Shown here in pieces: positions 1-7,491 of a DNA stretch of 33,434 nucleotides. The notes below the pieces were generated by a model, which searched no databases, was not told where the DNA came from, and saw only the letters and a program-made list of their open reading frames with translations. Every line of letters begins with the position of its first letter. The stretch's first letter is position 1. The DNA lies in assembly GCF_000982955.1 (NCBI RefSeq), contig NZ_KQ058710.1, forward strand, positions 1 to 33,434, read 5' to 3'. A program made the position numbers and the translations under genes. The DNA is from Micromonospora sp. HK10 (GTDB taxonomy: Bacteria; Actinomycetota; Actinomycetes; Mycobacteriales; Micromonosporaceae).

Positions 1-36
1 CTCACGCCGCGTCCCGCTGGCCGGACAAGCCACTGA
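1..36 (+). CDS. C-terminal tail of an upstream gene (partial)
   Basis: Read in frame from base 1, the sequence gives eleven codons and a TGA stop at 34-36. A strong hairpin begins at base 37, immediately after this stop, as expected for a terminator behind a gene. The stretch is too short to identify a product, and an open frame of twelve codons is weak evidence in such GC-rich DNA. Confidence 0.3.
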   Translation, partial: LTPRPAGRTSH

Positions 37-87
37 GTGGAACGTCATGGGTGTGTCCGCACCTCGGAGACACCCATGCCGTTCCAC
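37..87 (+). terminator. Long inverted repeat, probable terminator hairpin
   Basis: Arms 37-59 and 65-87 are complementary at 21 of 23 positions around the 5-base loop CACCT. There is no T-run, which is common for actinobacterial terminators. It starts directly after a possible stop codon and lies just upstream of the P450-like gene. Because the ATG codons at 37-50 fall inside this stem, it argues against placing the P450 start there. Confidence 0.65.
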
Positions 88-166
88 CGGCCGGATGGGC
101 CCGGGGCCGGGGGAGGCGGGGAATCGTTCGGTCCGGGCCGAACGGTCAGGCACCTACGGTCGGAGC

Positions 167-1501
167 ATGAGCTGGTCGATCATCGCCCCCGCCCCCGGTA
201 CGCCACCCTGCGGACCGCCCACTCCCGGCCCCGACGGGTGGATCGTCACCCGGCATGCCGACGTGCTCGCCGTGCTGACCGACCCGCGGTGCGTGGTGCC
301 CGCCGCCGCCCCCGGTGCGGCGGACGGCACCCTGGCCTGGCTGCGCGGCGCCGTCAGCCGGTTCAGTCCGCCCGAGCAGCATGCCGCCCGCCGTGCGGTC
401 GGGGTCGCGGCGCTGGCCGACCTGGACCCGGACGAGCTGCGCACGACCGCTGCCCGGGTCACCGCCGCGCTGCTCGACGAGGTGGCCGCCGCGGCCGGCA
501 GCACCACCGCTGCGCCCCACACCCTGGCGCCGCACACAGCGATGCTGCCCGGCTCGGCGGGCGCCGACATCGCCGTGTCGCGGCACGCGGCGATGCGGTC
601 GGGCCGGGCGGGCGCCGACGCGTCAACCACCGTGCCGCCGCACGCGGCGATGCTGTCCGGCCGGGCGGGCGCTGACGCGTCAACCACCGTGGTGCCGCAC
701 GCGGCGATGTTGTCCGGCCGGGCGGGCGCCGGCGGGGCTGGTGCAGGTGTGCCGGTGGCAGGGACCGGTATGCGGTCGCCGCTCACCGGCGGGGCGGGTG
801 GCGAGCCCGGCGCGGGGCGGGTCGACGTGATGGCGTTGCTGGCCCGGCGCGTACCGGTGGAGGTGCTGGCGGCCGGGCTCGGCCTGGCGGATCCGGCGGT
901 GGCCGCGCCGGCGGTGGCGGCGGTGGCGGCCGCGTACCACCCGGGCGCGGACGCGGCGGCGGTGGCCGCCGCCGACCGGGCGGTGGCCGCGCTGGTGGCG
1001 CTGTCGCCGCCGGCCCCGCCCGAGGTGGCCGCGAACCGGATCGGGCTGCTGGTGCAGGCCTGCGACGCGACCGCCGGCCTGATCGGCTCCGCCGTCCGGT
1101 GGGGGCTCGCGGCGCCGGCGGCTGTGCCCACCGCCGACCTGCTGGCCGAGGTGCTGCGTCTGGACCCGCCGGTGCGGGCCACCCGCCGGGTCACCACCGG
1201 GGCGCTGCGTCTCGGCGGCCGGACGATCGGCCCGGACATCCCGCTGCTGCTGCGCTTCGACGCGGCCAACCGGGACCCGGCGGCGCATCCGGAGCCGGAC
1301 CGGTTCCGGCCGGGCCGCGGGTCATTGACCTTCGGCGCCGGGCCGCGCGGCTGCCCGGGGGAGCGGCACGCGCTGGCCCTGGCCGAGGGCGTCGTCGAAG
1401 AGGTACGCCGCCGGTGCACCGCCACCACGGACGGCTCGGTGGCCCACGAGCCGCATCCCACCCTGCGCGTCCCGACCCGGATCGAGGTGAGCGTCCGATG
1501 A
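167..1501 (+). CDS. Cytochrome P450-like protein with internal repeat insertion
   Basis: The 444-residue product carries the K-helix ExxR motif (EVLR, residues 328-331) and a heme-ligand loop FGAGPRGC with Cys396, the thiolate ligand expected in bacterial class I P450s. The usual His two residues before the Cys is Arg394. An I-helix-like segment (ACDATAG) lies before ExxR. It would be a cytosolic heme monooxygenase needing a ferredoxin partner, none of which is encoded nearby. Residues about 123-190 are a Gly/Ala-rich insertion built from four 17-19-residue repeats, unusual in a compact P450 fold, so activity is uncertain. ATG 167 was chosen because the earlier ATG at 47 lies inside the upstream hairpin. 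The stop overlaps the next start as ATGA (1498-1501), so the two genes are translationally coupled. Substrate unknown. Confidence 0.78.
   Translation: MSWSIIAPAPGTPPCGPPTPGPDGWIVTRHADVLAVLTDPRCVVPAAAPGAADGTLAWLRGAVSRFSPPEQHAARRAVGVAALADLDPDELRTTAARVTAALLDEVAAAAGSTTAAPHTLAPHTAMLPGSAGADIAVSRHAAMRSGRAGADASTTVPPHAAMLSGRAGADASTTVVPHAAMLSGRAGAGGAGAGVPVAGTGMRSPLTGGAGGEPGAGRVDVMALLARRVPVEVLAAGLGLADPAVAAPAVAAVAAAYHPGADAAAVAAADRAVAALVALSPPAPPEVAANRIGLLVQACDATAGLIGSAVRWGLAAPAAVPTADLLAEVLRLDPPVRATRRVTTGALRLGGRTIGPDIPLLLRFDAANRDPAAHPEPDRFRPGRGSLTFGAGPRGCPGERHALALAEGVVEEVRRRCTATTDGSVAHEPHPTLRVPTRIEVSVR
533..735 (+). repeat. In-frame minisatellite, 51/57-bp units, inside the P450-like gene
   Basis: Four imperfect copies begin at 533, 584, 641 and 698, spaced 51, 57 and 57 bp, so the frame is kept. 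The copies starting at 584, 641 and 698 each encode HAAM followed by a SGRAGA segment. The copies at 641 and 698 are almost identical at the DNA level, suggesting recent duplication. The first copy (HTAMLPGSAGAD) is the most diverged. Confidence 0.9.
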
Positions 1502-2301
1502 ACGCCCGGGTCGCCTTCCGTGACCTGCACCGGCCCGGCCGGCCGCTGCTGCTGCCGAACGCCTGGGACCACGCCTCCGCGGCGGCCCTCGCGGCCCGGG
1601 GCCACCCGGCCGTCGGCACCACCAGTCTGGGTGTCGCCGCGGCCGCCGGCAAGCCGGACGCCGCCGGCGCCATCCGGGCCGAGAATGTCGCGCTGGCCCG
1701 GCGGCTGCGGGACCTGCCGGCACTGCTCAGCGTGGACATCGAGGGCGGGGGCAGCGACGACCCGGCGGCGGTGGCCGAGCACGTCGCGGAGCTGGCCGCG
1801 CTCGGCGTGGCGGGGGTGAACCTGGAGGACGGCCGTCCGGACGGCACCCTGGCACCTCCCGACCTGATGGCCGCCAAGATTGCCTCCGTCCGGGCCGCCG
1901 CGCCGGAGGTGTTCGTCAACGCCCGTACCGACGCCTGGTGGCTGGGTGTGCCCGAGCCGCTGCCGGAGGCGCTGGACCGGGCCCGGGTGTACCGGGAGGC
2001 CGGGGCCGACGGCTTCTTCGCGCCGGCCGTGCCGGACGATCTCGTGCCCCGGCTGGTGGCGCACGCCGGGCTACCGCTGAACGTGCTGTACCGGCCCGGC
2101 GGGCCGGGCATGGCCGCCCTGGGCCGGCTCGGGGTGGCCCGGGTCAGCACCGGGTCCCTGCTGTTCCGGGCCGCCCTCGGCGCGGCGCTGCACCTGGCGG
2201 AGGCGGCCCGGGCGGACCGGGAGGCCGACCTGCCGGACGTGCCGGCCTATGACTGGGTCGCTGAGCTGTCCGTGCCGAATTCAGCTACTCGTCGCTCTTA
2301 A
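1498..2301 (+). CDS. PEP mutase / isocitrate lyase superfamily protein
   Basis: A 267-residue single-domain TIM-barrel protein of the ICL/PEPM superfamily, about the usual length of the short members (2-methylisocitrate-lyase-like, PEP mutase, oxaloacetate hydrolase). Visible metal-site elements are VDIEGG (Asp80, Glu82), NLEDG (Glu110, Asp111) and NARTDAW (Arg143, Asp145). The KKCGH signature of true isocitrate and methylisocitrate lyases is absent, and the PEP-mutase loop EDKxxPKxNS is not present. It therefore probably cleaves or hydrolyses another 2-hydroxy/oxo acid, and the substrate cannot be read from sequence. ATG 1498 overlaps the P450 stop by four bases, making this the second gene of a coupled pair. 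Confidence 0.85.
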   Translation: MNARVAFRDLHRPGRPLLLPNAWDHASAAALAARGHPAVGTTSLGVAAAAGKPDAAGAIRAENVALARRLRDLPALLSVDIEGGGSDDPAAVAEHVAELAALGVAGVNLEDGRPDGTLAPPDLMAAKIASVRAAAPEVFVNARTDAWWLGVPEPLPEALDRARVYREAGADGFFAPAVPDDLVPRLVAHAGLPLNVLYRPGGPGMAALGRLGVARVSTGSLLFRAALGAALHLAEAARADREADLPDVPAYDWVAELSVPNSATRRS

Positions 2302-2365
2302 GAGGTAATAGGAGGATTGTTCGGGGATCGCCCTCGTGCTGCGATTACGGTGTGTTGCAGGTTCG

Positions 2366-2380
2366 ATCACGCCGCGTGAT
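2366..2380. promoter_or_regulatory. Perfect 15-bp palindrome upstream of the DUF5715-asnB operon
   Basis: ATCACGC-C-GCGTGAT is a perfect dyad of 7-bp arms around one base, 22 bp before the ATG at 2402. A -10-like TACGGT sits at 2346-2351, so the dyad would lie just downstream of a transcription start near 2358, a typical repressor position. No regulator gene adjoins it, and the binding protein is unknown. Confidence 0.5.
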
Positions 2381-2401
2381 GCCCGGAGAGGGGACCCGAC
2401 C

Positions 2402-3370
2402 ATGCGAGTGCCCAGCCGAAGCCCCGGGCAGCAGCCCGGGCCCGCCGTCGCCCCCGCCGCTCCCGCCCGCCGCCTGCCGCCCACCACCGGCCGCCGTCCC
2501 GCCCCCGGGCGGCGGCCGGACCTGGCCGCGTACCGGGCGGCGGTGGCCGAGCTGCTGGTCGAGGTGGGCGCCCTCGCCGGTGCCCCGTCGACCACCGCCC
2601 GGCAGGTGCTGCTGGACCAGCGTCTGCGGGAGCCGGCCATCGCCGCGGTCCTCGACGCCACCCCGCAGGGGTACGTGGGTGCCCGCGAGACGCTGCTGCT
2701 GGAGATGGCCCGCTACCAGCCCAACGCCCGCAGTTCGGCGCAGGACCTCACCGCCCTGGTCCGGATCTACCTGCTGTCCCGCATCGACGTGATGTGGTGG
2801 CGGGACACCCCGACGCTGCTCACCGACAGTCAGGTCGACACCAGCACCGACCTGGTCGACCTGGAGTGGCTGCGCCGGCGCGGCCTGCTCGCCTTCCGCT
2901 ACCAGGAGCAGCCGGTCGGCGTGGTCGGCCGGGGGCTGCGGGCGGTCGGCCGGCGGCTGCGGCCCGGCGCCACCCCCCGTACCGCCGGGCTGCGGTTCCG
3001 CCGGGCCCGGCGCGAGATCGTCGCCCTGCTCAACGACATCGGCCGGCAGTTCGCCCTGGCCTGCCCGCCCGGCACGCCGCCGCTCTGGGTCACCAGCCTG
3101 GCCCGCAGCGCCGAGCACCAGTACCGGCTGCGCCGCCTCGGGTACGCCGCCATGGTGCCCAGCGGGCACTGCCTGGGCTGGGCCGCCGACGTGGAGGTGG
3201 CGTGGTACCAGCGGTTCGGTGCCCGGGACACGCTCACCGGGCTGCTGCTGGCCCGGCAGGAGGCCGGCGAGATCAACGTTGTCGACGAGGGCCAGGCCTG
3301 GCACATCTGTCTCGCGCCCGACGCGCGCCGCCGGTTCCGCCGGGCGTACGAGGCCGAGATGGGGGTGTGA
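2402..3370 (+). CDS. DUF5715-type protein with M15 peptidase-like zinc motif
   Basis: A 322-residue protein with a Pro-rich N-terminus and no clear signal peptide or membrane span. Its C-terminal third resembles DUF5715 and the M15 (VanY/DD-carboxypeptidase) fold: SGHxxGxAxD (His256, Asp263) and a late WH (His301) supply the His/Asp/His zinc-ligand pattern. In M15 enzymes the catalytic Glu lies three residues before the last His (ExWH). Here that position is Gln298 (QAWH), so catalysis may be altered or lost. The start is fixed by the GGAGAGGGG ribosome site about ten bases before ATG 2402. The asparagine synthase gene begins four bases after the stop, implying one transcript and coupled translation. 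The cell-wall role is an inference from fold and partner. Confidence 0.72.
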   Translation: MRVPSRSPGQQPGPAVAPAAPARRLPPTTGRRPAPGRRPDLAAYRAAVAELLVEVGALAGAPSTTARQVLLDQRLREPAIAAVLDATPQGYVGARETLLLEMARYQPNARSSAQDLTALVRIYLLSRIDVMWWRDTPTLLTDSQVDTSTDLVDLEWLRRRGLLAFRYQEQPVGVVGRGLRAVGRRLRPGATPRTAGLRFRRARREIVALLNDIGRQFALACPPGTPPLWVTSLARSAEHQYRLRRLGYAAMVPSGHCLGWAADVEVAWYQRFGARDTLTGLLLARQEAGEINVVDEGQAWHICLAPDARRRFRRAYEAEMGV

Positions 3371-3374
3371 GGCG

Positions 3375-4988
3375 ATGTGCGGCATCGCGCTCAGCCTCGG
3401 TCCCGAGGCCGACCCGGCGACCTTCCGCCGGATGCTCGCCGTCCTCGCGCCGCGCGGCGAGGTCACCGAGACCCGGCAGGAGAACGGCCTGCTGGCCGGC
3501 GTACGCCGGCTGCGGGTGGTGGACCCGGACCGGGCGGGCCAGCCGTGGCTCTCGCCCGACGAGCGGCACCTGCTCTGCTACAACGGCGAGATCTTCAACC
3601 ACCACGAGCTGCGCGCGGAGCTGACGCGGCTCGGGTACCCGTTCCGCAGCGCCAGCGACACCGAGGTGGTGCTGGCCGCCTTCCGGCAGTGGGGCGAGGA
3701 GGCGGTGCACCGGCTGCGCGGCGAGTACGCCTTCGTCGTGGTGGAGCGGGCCAGCGGGCGGGCGTACCTGGCCCGCGACCCGCTCGGGGTCAAGCCCCTC
3801 TACTGGTCCCGCGGCCCGGGCTGCCTGCACCTCGCCTCGGAGGTGAAGGCGCTGGTCGGGCACGGCGCGCCGATCAGCGAGGTGCCGCCCGGCCACCACG
3901 GCTGGGCCGACCCCGACGGTCGGGTCCGGTTGCGTCCCCACGTGGACCTGCTCGCCCTCGGCGCGGGGCGGCCGGTGATCGACGACCCGGACGAGGCCGC
4001 CCTGCTCGTCCGGGCCGCGCTCACCGACAGCATCCGGGTGCGGCTGGACACCGACCTGACCGTCGGGGTGATCCTCTCCGGCGGCCTGGACAGTTCGCTG
4101 GCGCTGCTGCACACCCGGCAGCTGCACCCGGACTGCGTGGCGGTCACCGTCGGCGTGCCGGACAGCCCCGACGTGGCGTACGCGCGGCGGCTCGCCGCCG
4201 ACCTCGGCGTGCCGCACGAGGTCGTCGAGCTGCGCCCGCGCGACATCCGGCTGGCCGACGTCCGGGAGGCGATCCGGATCTCCGAGCTGACCGAGTACGG
4301 CGACATCATCAACGCGGTCGTCTCGGTGCCCCTCTTCCGCCGGCTGCGCGAGCTGGGCGTCAAGGTGGTGCTCACCGGGGACGGCTCGGACGAGCTGTTC
4401 GGCGGCTACCCGATGTATCACCGGGCCGGGCCGGGCCGGTCCCGCCGGCTCTTCCTGCACAAGATCCGCAACCTGTGCCGTACCGAGTTGCAGCGGGTCG
4501 ACCGGGTGAGCATGGCGCACCGGGTGGAGGCCCGGGTTCCCTTCCTCGACCTGAGCCTGGTGGAGCTGGCCATGCGGCTGCCGCTCGACCTCAAGGTGCG
4601 CGACGGGCAGGAGAAGTGGATCGTCCGGCGGGCCTTCGCCGACGTGCTGCCCGACTACGTCCGCCGGCGCCCGAAGAACCCGATGTCGTACTCGTCCGGG
4701 CTGCACGAGCGGGCCCGCCTGTACCGGCCGCTCTTCGCCCGGCTGCACCGCTCCTTCGGCTACGACCTGCTCGAACCGGTCCGCCGTGACTTCGACAGCG
4801 TGCTCACCCGTTGCGGCAACGACCTGGACCGGGCGATCGCCGACGGGCTGGCCCGTCCCGACTACACGGTGCTGGAGCACGCCCGGGACCTGGTCGGCGC
4901 GGCGAAGTGGAACGCCGTGCCGATGGTCCGCCGGTTGGTCGGCCCGCGCCGGACCCGGGGCGGGGACGGGGCGCCGCTGCCGGGCTGA
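3375..4988 (+). CDS. asnB: Asparagine synthase (glutamine-hydrolysing) family amidotransferase
   Basis: The 537-residue protein has both domains of AsnB. The N-terminal class II glutaminase starts MCGIA, with Cys2 exposed as the nucleophile after Met removal, and includes YNGEIFN and the RDPLGVKPLY loop. The C-terminal ATP-pyrophosphatase domain carries the P-loop SGGLDSS at residues 235-241 and the TGDGSDELFGGY motif. ATP activates a carboxylate (classically aspartate to a beta-aspartyl adenylate), which ammonia from glutamine then amidates. It is somewhat shorter than typical 600-residue AsnB proteins but all key motifs are intact. Some actinobacterial paralogues (LtsA/AsnB type) amidate meso-diaminopimelate in peptidoglycan. 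Coupling to the M15-like gene makes that alternative plausible but unproven. Confidence 0.9.
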   Translation: MCGIALSLGPEADPATFRRMLAVLAPRGEVTETRQENGLLAGVRRLRVVDPDRAGQPWLSPDERHLLCYNGEIFNHHELRAELTRLGYPFRSASDTEVVLAAFRQWGEEAVHRLRGEYAFVVVERASGRAYLARDPLGVKPLYWSRGPGCLHLASEVKALVGHGAPISEVPPGHHGWADPDGRVRLRPHVDLLALGAGRPVIDDPDEAALLVRAALTDSIRVRLDTDLTVGVILSGGLDSSLALLHTRQLHPDCVAVTVGVPDSPDVAYARRLAADLGVPHEVVELRPRDIRLADVREAIRISELTEYGDIINAVVSVPLFRRLRELGVKVVLTGDGSDELFGGYPMYHRAGPGRSRRLFLHKIRNLCRTELQRVDRVSMAHRVEARVPFLDLSLVELAMRLPLDLKVRDGQEKWIVRRAFADVLPDYVRRRPKNPMSYSSGLHERARLYRPLFARLHRSFGYDLLEPVRRDFDSVLTRCGNDLDRAIADGLARPDYTVLEHARDLVGAAKWNAVPMVRRLVGPRRTRGGDGAPLPG

Positions 4989-5042
4989 GCGGGTGGTGCG
5001 GGCGGGCCCGCTCGTGCAGCCCGGCCGAGTGCGACGTCGGGT

Positions 5043-5522
5043 TCACCGGACGCGTTTCTCGTAACGCCGGCAGGCGACGACGACCGGGGTGGTGCCGGCC
5101 TCGGCGGGGTAGTCCAGGGCCGCCGCGTCGCGCCAGCCGTTGCGGGCGTAGCACCGGCGGGCCCGGCTGTTGCCGACCGCGACCGCGAGCCAGGCCGTGT
5201 CGAACCGGGCGGCGACGGCCCGCTCGGCGGCGGCGAGCAGCGCGCCGGCCACCCCGGTGCCGCGGGCCGGCCCGGCGACGTACACCTGCTCGACCTCGTC
5301 CTCGCGGACGGTGACGAACCCGACGAGCCGGCCGTCCCGCGTGCCGAGCGTGGTGGCGGACAGGCGGGGCGGTACCCGGTCGCGGAAGTCGGCGAGCCGC
5401 CGGTGCCGGTGCAGCTCGGCGGGGACGTGGCCGGCGTGCCCGTCCCGCCAGCCCGCGTGCCAGAGCACGGCGATCGCCTCGACGTCACCGGGTTGCGCGG
5501 GGCGCAGTACGAGACCAGCCAT
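5043..5522 (-). CDS. GNAT family N-acetyltransferase
   Basis: A 159-residue single-domain GNAT protein of normal length. Motif A is VYVAGPARGTGVAGALL, giving the R-G-x-G-x-A pyrophosphate loop that binds acetyl-CoA, followed by the late motif B segment NSRARRCYARNGW with its conserved Tyr. The start at 5522 is supported by a GGGAGGG ribosome site seven bases upstream. It is divergent from the MarR gene with 60 bp between starts, so the shared intergenic dyad could control both. It converges on asnB. The acceptor substrate (small molecule or protein amine) is not indicated. Confidence 0.88.
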   Translation of the reverse strand: MAGLVLRPAQPGDVEAIAVLWHAGWRDGHAGHVPAELHRHRRLADFRDRVPPRLSATTLGTRDGRLVGFVTVREDEVEQVYVAGPARGTGVAGALLAAAERAVAARFDTAWLAVAVGNSRARRCYARNGWRDAAALDYPAEAGTTPVVVACRRYEKRVR

Positions 5523-5547
5523 CCGGCGGCCCTCCCGAACCAGAGAC

Positions 5548-5575
5548 TTGCACTTCTAACTTAGGGCTCTAAGAT
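5548..5575 (+). promoter_or_regulatory. MarR promoter with overlapping dyad operator
   Basis: The -35 box TTGCAC (5548-5553) and -10 box TAAGAT (5570-5575) are separated by 16 bases. The inverted repeat CTTAG-GGCT-CTAAG (5560-5573) covers the spacer end and the -10 box, where a bound MarR dimer would block RNA polymerase. The expected transcription start falls at about 5582-5583, on the ATG itself, so the transcript should be leaderless. No Shine-Dalgarno sequence is present. Confidence 0.65.
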
Positions 5576-5582
5576 AGCTCCC

Positions 5583-6005
5583 ATGAACCATCCGAACAAC
5601 CTCGGGCTGGAGCTGCACACGCTCGTGTCCCGCCTGGAGCGGGCCGGCGACCGCATCCTGCGCGCCGGTCACGGCCTCTCCTACCGCCGGTTCATGGTCC
5701 TGGTCACGGTCGGCCAACTGGGCGCGTGCACCCAGCGGGCGCTGGCCGACAGCCTGGCGGTCACCGAGCCCTCGATCAGCCGGATGGTCGCCGCCCTCGC
5801 CGGCACCGGGCTGCTCACCGTGACCCCGGACCCGGCCGGCGGCAACCGGCGCCGGATCGCCCTCACCGACGCCGGCCGGCAACTGGTCGAGCGGGCGGGC
5901 ACCGAACTGATCGGACGGCTGACCGAGCTGGTCGAGTCCAGCGGCGTGCCGTTCGACACCTACCTCGCGTACACCCGACGGTTGAACGCCGCCCTGGGCG
6001 GCTGA
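5583..6005 (+). CDS. MarR family transcriptional regulator
   Basis: A 140-residue winged-helix repressor of standard MarR length. The recognition helix region TQRALADSLAVTEPSISRMV is followed by the wing with the typical DxxGGNRRRIALTDAGR signature. MarR dimers bind palindromic operators and release them on binding phenolic or other small ligands. The dyad overlapping its own promoter implies autorepression, and the alpha/beta hydrolase gene 45 bp downstream is the likely co-transcribed target. The gene begins at the predicted transcription start with no ribosome site. Confidence 0.92.
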   Translation: MNHPNNLGLELHTLVSRLERAGDRILRAGHGLSYRRFMVLVTVGQLGACTQRALADSLAVTEPSISRMVAALAGTGLLTVTPDPAGGNRRRIALTDAGRQLVERAGTELIGRLTELVESSGVPFDTYLAYTRRLNAALGG

Positions 6006-6050
6006 GACACCGCCGGACGCGCCCCACCCGGATCACCATGAGGAGTTCCC

Positions 6051-6890
6051 ATGTCGACGACCTCCGCCGTGCGGACCGTCCGCTCCGCCGACGGCACCAC
6101 CATCGCCTACCACACCACGGGCGCCGGCCCCGACCTGCTGATCGTGCCGGGCGCGCTCAGCGACGCCGCCGACTTCACCGGGCTGGCCGAGGCGCTCGCC
6201 GGCAGCTTCACCGTGCACACCGTGCAGCGGCGCGGCCGCCGGGGCAGCGGCCCGCTGGGACCCGGGTACGGCATGGAGGTCGAGTGCGCCGACCTGGCGG
6301 CGGTGCGGGCGGCCACCGGCGCGCGGTACGTGTTCGGGCACAGCTTCGGCGGCCTGGTGGCGCTCGAGGCGGCCCGCCGGGACCGGCACATCGCGAAACT
6401 GGCCGTCTACGAGCCCGGCGTCAGCGTCGACGGCCTCATCCCGACCGACTGGATCCCGCCGGCCCGCCGGTTCCTGGCGCAGGGTCGGCCGATCGACGCG
6501 TTCGCGGCGTTCTCCACCGCCACCGGGCCGCGCGCGGCGCGGCGCAACCCCCGCTGGCTGATGGCCGCCATCCTGCGGCTGGCCTTCCGGGGCGAGAAGC
6601 GGGCGAAGGTCGTCGAGCTGCTCGAACCGGCCCTGCGCGAGCACGCGGAGGTCGGCCGGCTCGACGGCAGCTACCCCCACTACCGCACGGTCTCCGCCGA
6701 CGTGCTGCTGATGACCGGCGGCCGGAGCGACCTGGCGCACGTCGGTCCGGCCACGACCCGGCTCGCCGAGGTGCTTCCCTCGTCGCGGGTGCACACCTTC
6801 CCGAAACTGGACCATTTCGGGCCCCACCACCGGGGCGAGGCCGAGGTTGCCGCGGCACTGACCACGTTCCTGCTCGAAACCGGCACCTGA
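6051..6890 (+). CDS. Alpha/beta hydrolase
   Basis: A 279-residue alpha/beta-fold hydrolase without signal peptide, hence cytoplasmic. The nucleophile elbow GHSFGG puts Ser98 at the catalytic position, LIVPG near residue 30 fits the oxyanion region, and the LDHFGPHH segment near the C-terminus supplies the catalytic His. The acid is probably the Asp in TGGRSD. A GAGGAG ribosome site precedes ATG 6051. Placement behind a MarR gene suggests ligand-induced expression, for example against an ester or xenobiotic, but the substrate cannot be told. Confidence 0.9.
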   Translation: MSTTSAVRTVRSADGTTIAYHTTGAGPDLLIVPGALSDAADFTGLAEALAGSFTVHTVQRRGRRGSGPLGPGYGMEVECADLAAVRAATGARYVFGHSFGGLVALEAARRDRHIAKLAVYEPGVSVDGLIPTDWIPPARRFLAQGRPIDAFAAFSTATGPRAARRNPRWLMAAILRLAFRGEKRAKVVELLEPALREHAEVGRLDGSYPHYRTVSADVLLMTGGRSDLAHVGPATTRLAEVLPSSRVHTFPKLDHFGPHHRGEAEVAAALTTFLLETGT

Positions 6891-6903
6891 CGACCACCAG
6901 GGG

Positions 6904-6937
6904 GGTGCCGGAGCCGCGGCCCGGCTCCGGGCGCACC
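6904..6937 (+). terminator. Hairpin terminator after the alpha/beta hydrolase gene
   Basis: CCGGAGCC (6908-6915) pairs with GGCTCCGG (6923-6930). The outer GGTG (6904-6907) pairs with CACC (6934-6937) across a small bulge. It begins 14 bases after the stop codon. No T-run follows. Confidence 0.6.
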
Positions 6938-6990
6938 GCGACGTCCGATCACCGCCAGCCGACGGCGCCGCCGCGCGCCAGGCTGGGGAC

Positions 6991-7464
6991 ATGACGACGA
7001 CCCGGACCCGGTACCTGATCCGACCCCTGCCCGCTCCGCTGCTGGCCGGGGTGCGGCGCAGCGGTCTCGACGCCGCCGGCCAGCCGGTCGAGCGCCGCCG
7101 CGCCGAGGGCGGCGAGCCGCTGCGCTGCTGCCTGCGCGACGCCACGCCGGGCGAGCCGCTGCTGCTGTTCGGCTACGCCCCACCGATCCCGCCCGGCCCG
7201 TACCGCGAGCTGGGGCCGGTCTTCGCCCACGACGCCGACTGTCCGGGCCCGGCGGCGCCGGGCGGCTACCCGGCCGACTGGCGGGGCCGGCCCCAGGTGC
7301 TGCGGGCGTACGACGGCGCGGGGCGGATCGTCGGCGGCCGGCAGCACGACGGCGACGACCCGGAGGCGGTGCTCGCCGAGCTGCTCGCCGACCCCGTGGT
7401 GGCGCAGCTGCACAGCCGCAACGTGGTGTACGGCTGCTTCATGTTCGCCGTGGTGCGGGCGTGA
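6991..7464 (+). CDS. DUF1203 family protein
   Basis: A 157-residue cytoplasmic protein matching the DUF1203 layout: PLRCCL followed by PGE and a Leu-rich strand, then GPYRELGPVF, an HDADC segment and a C-terminal NVVYGCFMF stretch. The family has no established function. A -10-like CAGGCT (6979-6984) lies six bases before the ATG, so the message may be leaderless. The gene runs in the same direction as the following sugar kinase, which starts 27 bases after its stop, so the two may be co-expressed. Confidence 0.82.
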   Translation: MTTTRTRYLIRPLPAPLLAGVRRSGLDAAGQPVERRRAEGGEPLRCCLRDATPGEPLLLFGYAPPIPPGPYRELGPVFAHDADCPGPAAPGGYPADWRGRPQVLRAYDGAGRIVGGRQHDGDDPEAVLAELLADPVVAQLHSRNVVYGCFMFAVVRA

Positions 7465-7491
7465 GCGGCGGCGGCCGGGGTATCACCCGGC

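Noticed and set aside
47..166. P450 start at ATG 47 giving a 484-residue protein
   Set aside because: That ATG and the next codons lie within the strong hairpin at 37-87, and the added residues show no P450 resemblance.
154..2064. Large minus-strand frame of over 600 residues across the P450 and ICL-family genes
   Set aside because: Pure shadow of two plus-strand genes with clear motifs. Its translation is low-complexity Arg/Ala/Gly/Pro.
1498..2301. Phosphonate biosynthesis (PEP mutase) gene
   Set aside because: The PEP-mutase signature loop is not seen and no phosphonopyruvate decarboxylase lies nearby.
2402..4988. Lasso-peptide or other natural-product cluster based on the asparagine-synthase-like protein
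   Set aside because: The protein keeps a full glutaminase domain with Cys2, and there is no precursor peptide, leader protease or RRE protein. The neighbour is M15-like and not a transglutaminase-type B2 protease.
4998..5011. GCGGGC/GCCCGC inverted repeat after asnB as a terminator
   Set aside because: Six-base arms with a two-base loop are too tight and too common in such GC-rich DNA to call.
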